Source: Pseudomonadota bacterium (GTDB taxonomy: Bacteria > Pseudomonadota > Gammaproteobacteria > Steroidobacterales > Steroidobacteraceae). From it: a DNA stretch of 64,000 nt. The translations under genes were made by a program, and so were the position numbers. A model generated the notes under the pieces. That model saw nothing but the letters and a program-made list of their open reading frames with translations, was not told the origin of the DNA and made no database searches. The DNA is taken from contig JAJZUT010000001.1 in NCBI GenBank assembly GCA_021847105.1, positions 248,001-312,000 on the forward strand, written 5' to 3'. Shown here one piece after another: positions 36,101 to 45,227 of the stretch (positions are counted from its first letter, which is position 1; every line of letters begins with the position of its first letter).

Positions 36101-36151
36101 ATTGCGAATGTCACGCGCTGTAGCGTGAAGGGCTAGGGTGCTGCGACCCGA

Positions 36152-38008
36152 TTGCACTATCATCGTGCATCCTCGTTCCAGCCCTCGAACATCGTGGACG
36201 CCACTGATACTTCGCACCCCGACTATTATCATCGCGTGGTCGATTGCCAGTGGGCCTGCCCGGCCCACACCGACGTTCCGGAGTACATCCGGCTCATCGC
36301 CCAGGGCCGTTTCACCGAGGCATATCTCGTCAATCGCGCCTCGAACGTTTTCCCCGGTATCCTCGGGCGGGTCTGTGACCGCCCTTGCGAGCCGGCCTGC
36401 CGGCGCGGCCGCGTGGAAGAAAAACCGGTGGCCATCTGCCGCCTCAAGCGCGTGGCGGCCGATCACCGCGAGGACGTCACCGCCCGCCTGCCGAAGATTC
36501 CGAAGCTCAAGAATGGCAAGCGCATCGCCTGCATCGGCGCGGGGTGCGCCTCGCTCACGGTCGCCAATGACCTGCTGCCGCTCGGCTACGAGGTGACGAT
36601 TTTCGAGCGCTTCGGCAAGCCCGGCGGACTGATGCGTAGCAATATCCCGGCATTCCGACTTCCTGAGAGCGTACTCGATGAGGAAATCGGCCTCATCCTC
36701 GGCATGGGTGTGGATCTGCGTCTCGGCACGCCGATCGAGAGCCTGCGCACGCTGCTCGCCGAGGGGCACTTCGATGCCGTGTTCATCGGCTCAGGCGCCC
36801 CGAAGGGCAAAGAGCTGCGCCTGCCGGGCCGTGACGAGGCTGCGGCCAATGTGCACATCGGCATCAGCTGGCTCGAGTCGGTGGCTTTCGGACACAGCGA
36901 GCGCATCGGTGAGCGCGTGCTCATCATCGGCGTCGGCAATACGGCGATGGACTGTTGCCGCACCAGCCTCAGGCTCGGGGCGCGACAGGTCAAAGTCATG
37001 GCCCGCAAGCCGCGTGAGTTCTTCAAAGCCTCTGCGTGGGAGCTCGAAGACGCCGAGGAGGAGAACGTCGAGATCCTGGTCAATCGCGCCCCCAAGGCAT
37101 TCGTGCTCGAGCAGGGCCGGCTGGTCGGCATGCGCTTCGAGTGCATGGAATACGAGCTCGACGCGCGCGGCCGCATCGTCGCGGAACGTGTGACGGGCGA
37201 GGAATTTCTGCCTGCGGACGACGTAATTCTTGCGATCGGCCAGGAGAACGCGTTCCCGTGGATCGAGCGCGATCTGGGCATCGAATTCGACAAATGGGAC
37301 GTGCCGGTGGTCGACCCGAAGACCTTCCAATCCACCCGACCGGGCGTGTTCTTTGGCGGCGATGCGGCATTCGGCCCGAAGAACATCATCTGGGCCGTCG
37401 AGCACGGACATCAGGCGGCGATCTCGATTCATCGCCACTGTCAGGGCGAGCCAGTCGCTGAGCGGCCGCCGCCCGGGGTCACGCTGCACAGCCGCAAGAT
37501 GGGCATGCACGAGTGGTCCTACGCCAACGATTACGCGCCGATCGAGCGCCGGCTGGTGCCCCATGTCTCGCTGAAGGAGCGCTTCAAGAAGCTCAACATC
37601 GAAGTCGAGCTCGGCTTCAATGCTGCGCAGGCGGCCGAGGAGGCGCAGCGCTGCCTCAACTGCGATATGCAGACCGTGTTCACCGCGAAGTTGTGTATCG
37701 AGTGCGACGCGTGCATCGATATCTGCCCGGTCGACTGCCTGACCATTACCGACAACGGAGCGGAGCGCGAGCTGCGTGGCCGGCTGAAGGCTCCGGCCGT
37801 GAACACGACCCAGCCGCTGTATGTCTCGAGTGCGCTGCCGCAGACCGGCCGCGTGATGGTCAAGGACGAGGATCTGTGTGTGCACTGCGGGCTGTGCGCC
37901 GAGCGCTGTCCGACGGCCGCCTGGGACATGCAGAAATCGCTGGTCCGCTGGCCGCACGCGGCCGATGAAGCGGAGGCACTCGAGGCACGCAAACCCAAGA
38001 TCGCCTGA
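36152..38008 (+). CDS. GltD-like NAD(P)H oxidoreductase fused to 2x[4Fe-4S] ferredoxin
   Basis: This 618-residue redox protein has an N-terminal Cys-rich domain like that of glutamate synthase small subunit (CQWACPAHTDVPEY, then CDRPCEPACRRG), an FAD-binding ACIGAGCASLTVANDLLP and GKPGGLMRSNIPAFRLP, and an NADP-binding IIGVGNTAMDC. The C-terminus has two ferredoxin motifs, CIECDACIDICPVDC and CVHCGLCAERCPTAAW. It probably moves electrons between NAD(P)H and the following 2-oxoacid:acceptor oxidoreductase. The TTG start at 36152 is uncertain; GTG 36193 is possible. A terminator lies upstream. Confidence 0.83.
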   Translation: MHYHRASSFQPSNIVDATDTSHPDYYHRVVDCQWACPAHTDVPEYIRLIAQGRFTEAYLVNRASNVFPGILGRVCDRPCEPACRRGRVEEKPVAICRLKRVAADHREDVTARLPKIPKLKNGKRIACIGAGCASLTVANDLLPLGYEVTIFERFGKPGGLMRSNIPAFRLPESVLDEEIGLILGMGVDLRLGTPIESLRTLLAEGHFDAVFIGSGAPKGKELRLPGRDEAAANVHIGISWLESVAFGHSERIGERVLIIGVGNTAMDCCRTSLRLGARQVKVMARKPREFFKASAWELEDAEEENVEILVNRAPKAFVLEQGRLVGMRFECMEYELDARGRIVAERVTGEEFLPADDVILAIGQENAFPWIERDLGIEFDKWDVPVVDPKTFQSTRPGVFFGGDAAFGPKNIIWAVEHGHQAAISIHRHCQGEPVAERPPPGVTLHSRKMGMHEWSYANDYAPIERRLVPHVSLKERFKKLNIEVELGFNAAQAAEEAQRCLNCDMQTVFTAKLCIECDACIDICPVDCLTITDNGAERELRGRLKAPAVNTTQPLYVSSALPQTGRVMVKDEDLCVHCGLCAERCPTAAWDMQKSLVRWPHAADEAEALEARKPKIA

Positions 38009-38062
38009 GCCGTCGTTCCTATCGCCGCGCTAGCGCACCCTCCACGCTCCCACCGAACCGCC

Positions 38063-39901
38063 ATGGCCACACTCGCACCGAGTCGCATCAACGATTTCAC
38101 GCTCAAGATCGCCACCGTCAACGGCACCGGTTCGGCGAGCGCCAACACTCTGCTGATGAAGACCATCTTCAGAAGCGGCGTGCCGGTCGTGGGCAAGAAT
38201 TTCTTTCCGTCCAACATCCAGGGGCTGCCTACCTGGTACGAGATCCGTGTCTCGCGCGATGGGCACCTCGCACGCTCCGGCTCGGTCGAACTCATGGTGG
38301 CGCTCAATCCCGAGACCTATGCGCGCGATGTGCGCGAACTCGCCCCCGGGGGCTATCTGATTTACGACTCCACGTGGCCGCGCCCGGTGCTGCTGTCACG
38401 TGCCGACGTCACCGTGATCGGCGTGCCGTTCGCGCGGCTGTGCAATGAGAACTTCTCCGGGGTGCGCACGCGCATCCTGATGAAGAACATCTGTTATGCC
38501 GGCGCACTCGCGGCGCTGCTCAATCTCGATCTGGCGCGGATGCGCGAGTTGCTCGGCGAGACCTACGCGAAGAAGCCCCAGCTGCTCGAGAGCAACGTCA
38601 AGGCGCTGCAGCTCGGCTTCGATTACGTCCGCGAGCACGTGGCCTGCCCGCTGGCGCTCGCCGTCGAGCCGATGGACCGTACGGCGGGTCACATCATGAT
38701 CGACGGCAATACCGCCGCCGCGCTCGGCTGCGTGTTCGCTGGCGCCACGGTCGCGGCCTGGTATCCGATCACGCCCTCAACCTCGCTGATGGATGCGTTC
38801 AAGAGCTTCTGCGATCGTCTGCGTGTCGATCCGCAGAATGGCCGTAAGCGTTTCGCGTTCATTCAGGCCGAGGACGAGTTGGCCGCGATTGGCATGGTGC
38901 TCGGGGCGACCTGGAATGGTGCTCGCGCATTTACTGCGACCTCCGGCCCTGGCATTTCCCTGATGGGCGAGTTTCTCGGCCTCGCCTACTACGCCGAGGT
39001 TCCGGCCGTATTGTTCGATGTCCAGCGGGTGGGGCCCTCTACCGGGATGCCGACGCGCACCCAGCAGGGCGATCTGCTGGCCTGCGCGTACGCCTCGCAT
39101 GGCGATACGCGGCACGTGTGCCTGTACCCGGCCAACCCCGCGGAGTGCTTCAGCATGGCGGTCGAGGCGTTCGATCTGGCCGAGCGCCTGCAGACCCCGG
39201 TGCTCGTGTTGTCGGATCTGGACATTGGCATGAACGACTGGATGTGTCCGGAATTTCAGTGGGACGACGCCTATCGGCCGGATCGGGGCAAGATGCTCAG
39301 TCGCGAGCAGATCGAGGGCCTGGAGAAGTTCCACCGCTACCTCGATCCGGATGGTGACGGTATTCCCTGGCGTACGCTGCCCGGCGTGCATCCCAAAGGC
39401 GCGTATTTCACGCGCGGCTCCGGACACACGCAATTCGGGACCTACACCGAGGATTCGCACGACTATCAGGTGGTGATGGACCGCCTGATGAAGAAGTGGC
39501 AGACCGCCAAGGCACTCGTCCCGCGCGCGCGCATCGAGGGCGCGGGCAGCAAGTTCGGCATCGTGTCGCTCGGCAGCGGGGACAGTGCGGTTCGCGAAGC
39601 GCTCGCGGTGCTCGCCGCCGAGGGTGTCGCGATCGATTACCTGCGCGTGCGCGCGTTCCCGTTTGGCGAGGAGGTCGAGCGCTTCCTCGCCGAGCACGAA
39701 CTGCTGTTCGTCGTCGAGCAAAACCGCGACGCGCAACTGCGCTCGCTGTTGACGCTGGAGACGGCCGTCGAGAAAGCCAAGCTGCGCTCGCTGCTGCATT
39801 ACAGCGGTCTGCCGGTGAGCTCGCGTTTCATCGTCGAGGGCGTACTGGCCGAGCTGCGTGCCCGTCCGAGCGCCGCGCAACCGAGCGCGGTCGGCGCCTG
39901 A
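38063..39901 (+). CDS. 2-oxoacid:acceptor oxidoreductase subunit alpha (fused gamma-alpha, KorA type)
   Basis: This 612-residue subunit fuses the gamma domain (residues 1-190) to the alpha domain. WYPITPSTSLMDAF and FDVQRVGPSTGMPTRTQQGD are KorA/PorA hallmarks, and ATSGPGISLMGEF holds the pyrimidine-binding loop. It should decarboxylate a 2-oxoacid (2-oxoglutarate or pyruvate most often) with reduction of ferredoxin. It is the second gene of the operon, 54 bases after the reductase gene. Substrate assignment is uncertain. Confidence 0.85.
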   Translation: MATLAPSRINDFTLKIATVNGTGSASANTLLMKTIFRSGVPVVGKNFFPSNIQGLPTWYEIRVSRDGHLARSGSVELMVALNPETYARDVRELAPGGYLIYDSTWPRPVLLSRADVTVIGVPFARLCNENFSGVRTRILMKNICYAGALAALLNLDLARMRELLGETYAKKPQLLESNVKALQLGFDYVREHVACPLALAVEPMDRTAGHIMIDGNTAAALGCVFAGATVAAWYPITPSTSLMDAFKSFCDRLRVDPQNGRKRFAFIQAEDELAAIGMVLGATWNGARAFTATSGPGISLMGEFLGLAYYAEVPAVLFDVQRVGPSTGMPTRTQQGDLLACAYASHGDTRHVCLYPANPAECFSMAVEAFDLAERLQTPVLVLSDLDIGMNDWMCPEFQWDDAYRPDRGKMLSREQIEGLEKFHRYLDPDGDGIPWRTLPGVHPKGAYFTRGSGHTQFGTYTEDSHDYQVVMDRLMKKWQTAKALVPRARIEGAGSKFGIVSLGSGDSAVREALAVLAAEGVAIDYLRVRAFPFGEEVERFLAEHELLFVVEQNRDAQLRSLLTLETAVEKAKLRSLLHYSGLPVSSRFIVEGVLAELRARPSAAQPSAVGA

Positions 39902-39910
39902 GGATTCGAC

Positions 39911-40972
39911 ATGACTTTCATCGCCAAACCCAAGGTCACTCATCCGTCCCTGCCTCAGAACGCGCTCGGACTGACCCGGCGTGCCTATGAGGGCGCGCTC
40001 TCGACGCTGTGCGCCGGCTGCGGCCACGACTCAGTCACTGCGGCGATCGTCGAGGCAACCTGGCGGTTGTCGCTCGAGCCGCAGAACCTGGTCAAGCTGT
40101 CTGGAATCGGCTGCTCGTCGAAGACCACCGCGTATTTCGTCAGCGGCGCGCATGGCTTTAACGCCGTGCACGGCCGCATGCCTTCGATTGCCACCGGCGC
40201 GAATGCCGCGAACCGTCGCCTGACCTACCTCGGCATCTCCGGCGACGGCGATACGCTCTCGATCGGGCTCGGCCAGTTCTGTCATGCCATCCGCCGCAAT
40301 CTCGACATGCTCTATCTGATCGAGAACAACGGTGTGTACGGTCTGACCAAGGGCCAGTTCTCCGCCTCCGCGGACGTCGGCACCCGCGCCAAGAAGGGCG
40401 AGACCAATGTGCAGCCGCCGATCGATCCGGTGCTGCTCGCGCTCGACCTGGGCGCGACCTTCGTCGCGCGGGGCTTCTCCGGGGACAAGCGTCAGCTGGT
40501 GCCGCTGATCGAGGCGGGCCTGAAACATCGAGGCTTCGCGCTCATCGACGTGCTGTCTCCGTGTGTGACGTTCAACGATCACGAGGGGTCGACCAAGAGC
40601 TACGCGTATACGCGCGAGCACTACGAGCCGACGGTGTTTGCCGACTTCGTGCCGCGTGAGGCTCCGATTGTCGTCGATTACGCCGAGGGGGACGCCCGCG
40701 AGGTCGCCCTGCATGACGGCAGCCGGATCGTGCTGCGCAAGATCGGCGCCGATTACGATCCGACGAATCGCGCAGCGGCCAGCGCCGCGGTGCAGGCGCG
40801 GTTGAGCGCCGGGGAATACCTCACGGGGTTGATCTACGTCGACCCGAGCGACGCGCGAGCGGATTTTCACCAAGTGAGCGGCACCCCCGAGGAGCCCCTG
40901 AACGCCCTGCCATTTGAGCAGCTCTCCCCAGGAGCGGCTGCGCTGCACAAGGTGCTGGGTCGGTACCGCTGA
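39911..40972 (+). CDS. 2-oxoacid:acceptor oxidoreductase subunit beta (TPP-binding)
   Basis: This 353-residue subunit has the TPP-binding GISGDGDTLSIGLGQF and NNGVYGLTKGQ motifs and the cluster-binding CAGCGHDSVT and GIGCSSKT. Together with the alpha subunit and the ferredoxin-fused reductase it forms a complete oxidoreductase, 9 bases downstream of alpha. Such enzymes are oxygen-sensitive in anaerobes but also occur in some aerobic bacteria, which fits the Ubi, oxidase and oxidative-stress genes nearby. Confidence 0.87.
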   Translation: MTFIAKPKVTHPSLPQNALGLTRRAYEGALSTLCAGCGHDSVTAAIVEATWRLSLEPQNLVKLSGIGCSSKTTAYFVSGAHGFNAVHGRMPSIATGANAANRRLTYLGISGDGDTLSIGLGQFCHAIRRNLDMLYLIENNGVYGLTKGQFSASADVGTRAKKGETNVQPPIDPVLLALDLGATFVARGFSGDKRQLVPLIEAGLKHRGFALIDVLSPCVTFNDHEGSTKSYAYTREHYEPTVFADFVPREAPIVVDYAEGDAREVALHDGSRIVLRKIGADYDPTNRAAASAAVQARLSAGEYLTGLIYVDPSDARADFHQVSGTPEEPLNALPFEQLSPGAAALHKVLGRYR

Positions 40973-41210
40973 GCAGCACGAGCCCCTTGCATCGGCCGAG
41001 GACGGTGGGTTAACCTAAGTTTGGGTCTGTGACCGTTTCCTTTCCTGCCGCCTGACAGCCGTTCGCTAACCCGGCCGGCGTACGGAGAAAAGCCGAATCG
41101 TTCCCGACCAGGTGGCAGTGACCCTGCCGGTAGTAGTTCGGAAACCGCCGCGTCCGCAAAACTCCAATAGAGCGCCACGGTGGTTCATTCCGTATCTGGA
41201 GTTTGATTGC

Positions 41211-41492
41211 ATGACGAAGATTTACGTCGGAAACCTTCCGTTTTCGGCCACTGAGAGCGAAGTCCGCGAGCTGTTTGCGCAGCACGGGGCGGTGGAGTCG
41301 GTCAGCCTGATTTCCGACCGGGAAACCGGCCGGCCGCGCGGCTTCGGCTTCGTGGAAATGTCGCGTGCGGATGCGACCCGCGCGATTCAGAACCTGAACG
41401 GCAAGGACCTCGGCGGACGCCCGCTGCGGGTCAACGAGGCTCAGGAGCGCGGCGCCGGCGGCGGCCGCGGCGGCGCTCCCCGGCGCTGGTAA
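41211..41492 (+). CDS. RRM-type RNA-binding protein
   Basis: This 93-residue single-RRM protein has RNP2 IYVGNL and RNP1 RGFGFVEM, followed by a short Gly/Arg-rich tail (GAGGGRGGAPRRW). It resembles small cold-inducible RNA-binding proteins of bacteria. A leader of about 240 bases precedes it with no gene. The start at ATG 41211 has GGAG 10 bases upstream. A strong hairpin follows. Confidence 0.86.
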   Translation: MTKIYVGNLPFSATESEVRELFAQHGAVESVSLISDRETGRPRGFGFVEMSRADATRAIQNLNGKDLGGRPLRVNEAQERGAGGGRGGAPRRW

Positions 41493-41507
41493 TTCCCTGC
41501 CGATAGC

Positions 41508-41544
41508 CGGCCGGCCCCGAGAGGTTTCCTCTTGGGGCCGGCCG
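41508..41544 (+). terminator. Strong hairpin after the RRM gene
   Basis: CGGCCGGCCCC (41508-41518) pairs with GGGGCCGGCCG (41534-41544); the inner AGAGG/CCTCT closes a TTT loop. A T-rich stretch (TCTCTATTTGTTTCTTT) follows, consistent with rho-independent termination. Confidence 0.8.
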
Positions 41545-41627
41545 TCTCTATTTGTTTCTTTCGGCGCTTCGGCCAAGCGCTCTGCTACACTTTTGACCCG
41601 CTTTCCACCGTCTTAGGAGACGATTCG

Positions 41628-41741
41628 ATGGGCAAGGGCGATATGAGAACCCGCCGGGGTAAGATTTACCGCGGCTCCTTCGGCAAAACCCGCAGCAAGT
41701 CACCCGGCGCCAAGAAAGCCAAGCGCGCCACCCGGAAATAA
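41628..41741 (+). CDS. 30S ribosomal protein THX-like (bTHX)
   Basis: This 37-residue, very basic protein starts [20 protein letters not shown] and continues with a Lys/Arg/Ser-rich tail. It matches the small THX family of 30S-associated proteins. It has a clear AGGAGA site 7 bases before ATG 41628. The length, charge and site make it a real gene despite its size. Confidence 0.85.
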   Translation: MGKGDMRTRRGKIYRGSFGKTRSKSPGAKKAKRATRK

Positions 41742-41811
41742 CCGACGCACGACCCTGATGGCGCGCCCGCGGCTTGCGTCGCGGCCGGCCAGGAAGCCGG
41801 AACGATTCCCC

Positions 41812-42465
41812 ATGAGCTCCTCTTCTTCGCACTTCCACTGGCGTCCCCATCCCTGGCACGGCCTTGATCCGGGCCCGGACTGCCCGGAAGTGGTGACCGC
41901 CTACATCGAGATCACACCATTCGATCTGATCAAGTACGAAGTCGACAAGGTGACCGGCTACCTGCGCGTGGATCGGCCACAGCGCACCTCGTCGCATCCC
42001 CCGGCGCTGTACGGATTCATCCCGCAGACGTATTGCGGCGAGCGTGTCCGACGCCTGGCGCCGGGCTGTGAACGGGGTGACGGCGATCCGCTCGATATCT
42101 GCGTCATCAGCGAGCGGCCGATTGCGCATTCGGAGATCTTGCTGCGCGCGCGCATTCTCGGTGGGCTCAAAATCGTCGACCGGGGCGAAGCGGACGACAA
42201 GATCATCGCGGTGCTCGAAGGCGATTACGTGTGGGGCGGAGCGCGCGAGCTGACCGATCTGCCGGCGACGCTCATCGAGCGGCTCGAACACTATTTTTCG
42301 ACCTACAAGCTCGTCTCCGGCGAGCCGCCGGGTATTCAGATCACCGGGCGGTATGGTCATGCTGCCGCGGCCGAAGTGATCCGCGCGGCCATTGAGGATT
42401 ATCGCGAAGCCTACGGCGACGTTGAGATCCCGACCGCTGCGGGTCCCACCGCGCGGCGCCGCTGA
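41812..42465 (+). CDS. ppa: Inorganic pyrophosphatase (family I)
   Basis: This 217-residue soluble pyrophosphatase has the family I signature [10 protein letters not shown] and the Asp/Lys active-site positions in [15 protein letters not shown] and [13 protein letters not shown]. It drives biosynthesis by hydrolysing pyrophosphate. The C-terminus is longer than the E. coli form. The start is ATG 41812 ([10 protein letters not shown]). Confidence 0.88.
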   Translation: MSSSSSHFHWRPHPWHGLDPGPDCPEVVTAYIEITPFDLIKYEVDKVTGYLRVDRPQRTSSHPPALYGFIPQTYCGERVRRLAPGCERGDGDPLDICVISERPIAHSEILLRARILGGLKIVDRGEADDKIIAVLEGDYVWGGARELTDLPATLIERLEHYFSTYKLVSGEPPGIQITGRYGHAAAAEVIRAAIEDYREAYGDVEIPTAAGPTARRR

Positions 42466-42466
42466 G

Positions 42467-43168
42467 TTACTCGCCCTTCGGCTCGATCCACAGCGCCTGG
42501 GCGCTGCCACAGAGGTCGCCATCCTCGCCGAAAACGGCCGTGCCCGCAGCGTGTTTGCGGCCATCGTCATGCAATCGCCAGCCCATTACGGTGCACCGCT
42601 CCCCAATGTGCACGCGCCGATTGACGTGCGCGGTGAACTCCCCGAGCAGCATCATGCGATCGTCCGAACTCACAGCATAGAAACCCGGGCAGTCGAGCGC
42701 AGCCGACATGAATTCCGGGCGCACCTTGCCGTCCCCGGGATCGAGGGTGGCATCGGGCACCCAGGGCGCTGCGACCAGGCCGCGCTCGGGCAGGGGACCG
42801 GCGAAGATGCGCAGCCCGTCGCCCCGCGGGCGTTCCGTGCCACAGACGAAACAGTGCGGAAATCGGTGATGCTTGAATCCGGCGTAGCGCCGGGACGCCT
42901 CGACGGCCTCGAAGTATGCCGGGGCGTGCGGCGTCGCGAGTGCCAGCTGGGCCGGCCGCGCCGTGCCGATCTGCTGCTCCCCGAGAGTGATGGCAAGCGT
43001 TCCGTCCGCGAGCCGTTGCATCTCAAGGGGGGTATCAAGTGGCGGCGGGCGTAGCAGCCGCACCGTCACTGTTTGCGCCAGGTGTGCGGCCACGCTGCCG
43101 GCGAAGTATCCACCGTTGGCGGATTCCCCGGGCCCACAGAAGCGCCTGGCTATGGTGAGGGTGGACAT
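42467..43168 (-). CDS. Acyl-CoA thioesterase-like protein
   Basis: The 233-residue protein has HHRFPHCFVCGTERPRGDGL, a Cys-x-x-Cys type motif found in a group of hotdog-like thioesterases, and a C-terminal half with VMGWRLHDDGRKHAAGTAVF that resembles a hotdog domain. An N-terminal segment (MSTLTIARRFCGPGESANGG) also looks like a thioesterase half. The substrate is unknown. It converges with ppa, whose stop is next to its own. Confidence 0.6.
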   Translation of the reverse strand: MSTLTIARRFCGPGESANGGYFAGSVAAHLAQTVTVRLLRPPPLDTPLEMQRLADGTLAITLGEQQIGTARPAQLALATPHAPAYFEAVEASRRYAGFKHHRFPHCFVCGTERPRGDGLRIFAGPLPERGLVAAPWVPDATLDPGDGKVRPEFMSAALDCPGFYAVSSDDRMMLLGEFTAHVNRRVHIGERCTVMGWRLHDDGRKHAAGTAVFGEDGDLCGSAQALWIEPKGE

Positions 43169-43221
43169 CGCATTGACCGTTGCGCCCACGATACCATCCC
43201 CGCCTGCTCCGTGCGCAGAGC

Positions 43222-44001
43222 CTAGCCGGCGCGACCGCGTAACGCGCCCAACCAAGCTGCCGGATCGCCTCCCTGCTCGAGTAACTCGACCAGCGCCGAA
43301 CCGATGACCACCCCTTCGACGTGCCCGCGCAGGCGTTCGAGCTGTTCGCGTCCGCGGATGCCGAACCCGGCGCATACCGGAATGCGGGCGTGGCGACGAA
43401 CGCGATCGAGATACGCGGTCACTTCCGCTGGCACGGTAACGTTGCGGCCCGTCGTGCCGGTGGCCGTGACCGCGTAGAGAAAGCCCTGACTGCGTGCACA
43501 GATGCGCTCCAGGCGATCCTCCGGCGTCACGGGTGTCACCATCTGGACCAGGGCCAGTCCGCGGCTCGCGAGCGCCGCATGCAGCGCATCGCCTTCATCG
43601 AACGGCAGGTCCGGTACGATCAATCCGGCGACCGAGGCGCGCTCGGCGGCCGCGGCGAGTGCTTCCAGCCCGAAGGCGAGCAGCGGGTTCAGGTAGCTCA
43701 TCAACAGCAGCGGGGTCTCGAGCCGCGGCGTCATCGATTCGAGCTCCTGCAGGATCCAGCGCAGGCTAACGCCCTGCTCGAGCGCGACCCGGCTCGAGCG
43801 CTGAATGGTCACCCCATCGGCCATGGGATCGGTGAACGGCACGCCGATTTCGATGACGTCGGCTCCGGCGGCAACGCGGCGCAGGTCGCTCTGAAAGCGC
43901 TCGCGGCTCGGGAATCCGGCGGTGAGGTAGGCCACGAGTGCCGGCTCGCCGCGGGCGTTGGCGGCGCGGATGGCAGCGCCGATGCGTTCGTGGGCGTTCA
44001 T
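43222..44001 (-). CDS. trpA: Tryptophan synthase alpha subunit
   Basis: TrpA cleaves indole-3-glycerol phosphate to indole. Catalytic Glu lies in VIEIGVPFTDPMADG, and LLMSYLNPLLAFG and AVTATGTTGRN are typical. The product has 259 residues. The ATG overlaps the trpB stop (ATGA). It is the last gene of the trp operon. Confidence 0.95.
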   Translation of the reverse strand: MNAHERIGAAIRAANARGEPALVAYLTAGFPSRERFQSDLRRVAAGADVIEIGVPFTDPMADGVTIQRSSRVALEQGVSLRWILQELESMTPRLETPLLLMSYLNPLLAFGLEALAAAAERASVAGLIVPDLPFDEGDALHAALASRGLALVQMVTPVTPEDRLERICARSQGFLYAVTATGTTGRNVTVPAEVTAYLDRVRRHARIPVCAGFGIRGREQLERLRGHVEGVVIGSALVELLEQGGDPAAWLGALRGRAG

Positions 44002-45227
44002 GCGGGCTCCGCGAGCAGGGTCTGTTGCAGGGTGGGCATGTCCTTGTCGCCGCGACCGGAGAGACACACGACGAGCGTGCCGCCGGGGTGATTGCGCGCC
44101 CAGCGCTGTGCGCCGGCGAGCGCGTGGGCGCTCTCCAAGGCCGGCAGGATGCCTTCCAGGCGGCACAGCGCGCGCACCGCATCGAGGGCTTCCTCGTCGT
44201 CCGCACTTTCGTAGCGGACCCGTCCGATGCGCGCGAGCAGGGCATGCTCGGGGCCGACTCCGGGGTAATCCAGTCCGGCGGAGACCGAATGGGTCTCCTG
44301 GATCTGCCCGTCCGCATCCTGCAGCAGCATCGAGTAGCTGCCATGCAGGACGCCGGGGCGTCCGAAGGAGAGCGTCGCGGCATTGCCGCCGAGAGCGCTG
44401 CCCCGACCGCCGGCCTCCACGCCGATGATTTCGACGTCGCGATCGGGCACGAATGCATGAAACATCCCGATCGCGTTCGACCCGCCACCCACGCAGGCCA
44501 TGACGGCGTCGGGCAGGCGCCCGACGAGCTGCTGGAACTGCGCGCGGGCTTCCCGGCCGATCACCGACTGCAGCTCGCGCACCAGGTACGGGTAGGGATG
44601 CGGACCGACCGCCGAACCGAGCAGGTAATAGGTGCCGAGCGGGTCGGACACCCAATCGCGCAGCGCTTCGTCGATGGCGGCCCGCAGCGTGCGATCACCG
44701 CTGGTAACGGCCACCACCGTGGCGCCGAGCAGGCGCATGCGGCCCACGTTCGGCGCCTGACGCTCCATGTCGATCGAGCCCATGTACACGGTGCAGGGCA
44801 GCCCGAGCCGTGCGCAGGCCGCGGCGCTCGCCACACCGTGTTGTCCGGCGCCCGTCTCGGCCACGATCCGCGTCGCGCCGAGTCGCCGGGCGAGCAACGC
44901 CTGGCCGATAGCGTTGTTGATCTTGTGTGCGCCAGTGTGCGCCAGATCCTCCCGCTTCAGCCAGATCCGTGCGCCCCACTGCTGCGAGAGGCGCGCGGCG
45001 AACGTCAACGCCGTCGGCCGCCCGACCCAACTGGTCAATTCGTTGGAAAATTCCTGTTGGAATGAGGGGGCGTGCAGATGCTCGCGCACCCCTTCGCTGA
45101 GACGCTCGAGCGTCGGGATCAGCGTCTCGGGGACATAGCGTCCGCCGAACGGACCGAAGCGGCCTTGGGCGTCGGGCAGGCGCCCCGCGACCAAATCCGC
45201 CAATGCATCGGTTGAAGTCACACTCAT
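43998..45227 (-). CDS. trpB: Tryptophan synthase beta subunit
   Basis: TrpB is the PLP enzyme that condenses indole and serine. The PLP lysine lies in REDLAHTGAHKINNAIGQ; ETGAGQHGVASAAAC and ACVGGGSNAIGMF are standard. The product has 409 residues. It overlaps both trpF and trpA by ATGA. Confidence 0.96.
   Translation of the reverse strand: MSVTSTDALADLVAGRLPDAQGRFGPFGGRYVPETLIPTLERLSEGVREHLHAPSFQQEFSNELTSWVGRPTALTFAARLSQQWGARIWLKREDLAHTGAHKINNAIGQALLARRLGATRIVAETGAGQHGVASAAACARLGLPCTVYMGSIDMERQAPNVGRMRLLGATVVAVTSGDRTLRAAIDEALRDWVSDPLGTYYLLGSAVGPHPYPYLVRELQSVIGREARAQFQQLVGRLPDAVMACVGGGSNAIGMFHAFVPDRDVEIIGVEAGGRGSALGGNAATLSFGRPGVLHGSYSMLLQDADGQIQETHSVSAGLDYPGVGPEHALLARIGRVRYESADDEEALDAVRALCRLEGILPALESAHALAGAQRWARNHPGGTLVVCLSGRGDKDMPTLQQTLLAEPA

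Noticed and set aside
34519..36123. Long plus-strand open frame across ubiJ and ubiE
   Set aside because: It crosses two confident minus-strand genes and their gap and shows no recognisable domain.
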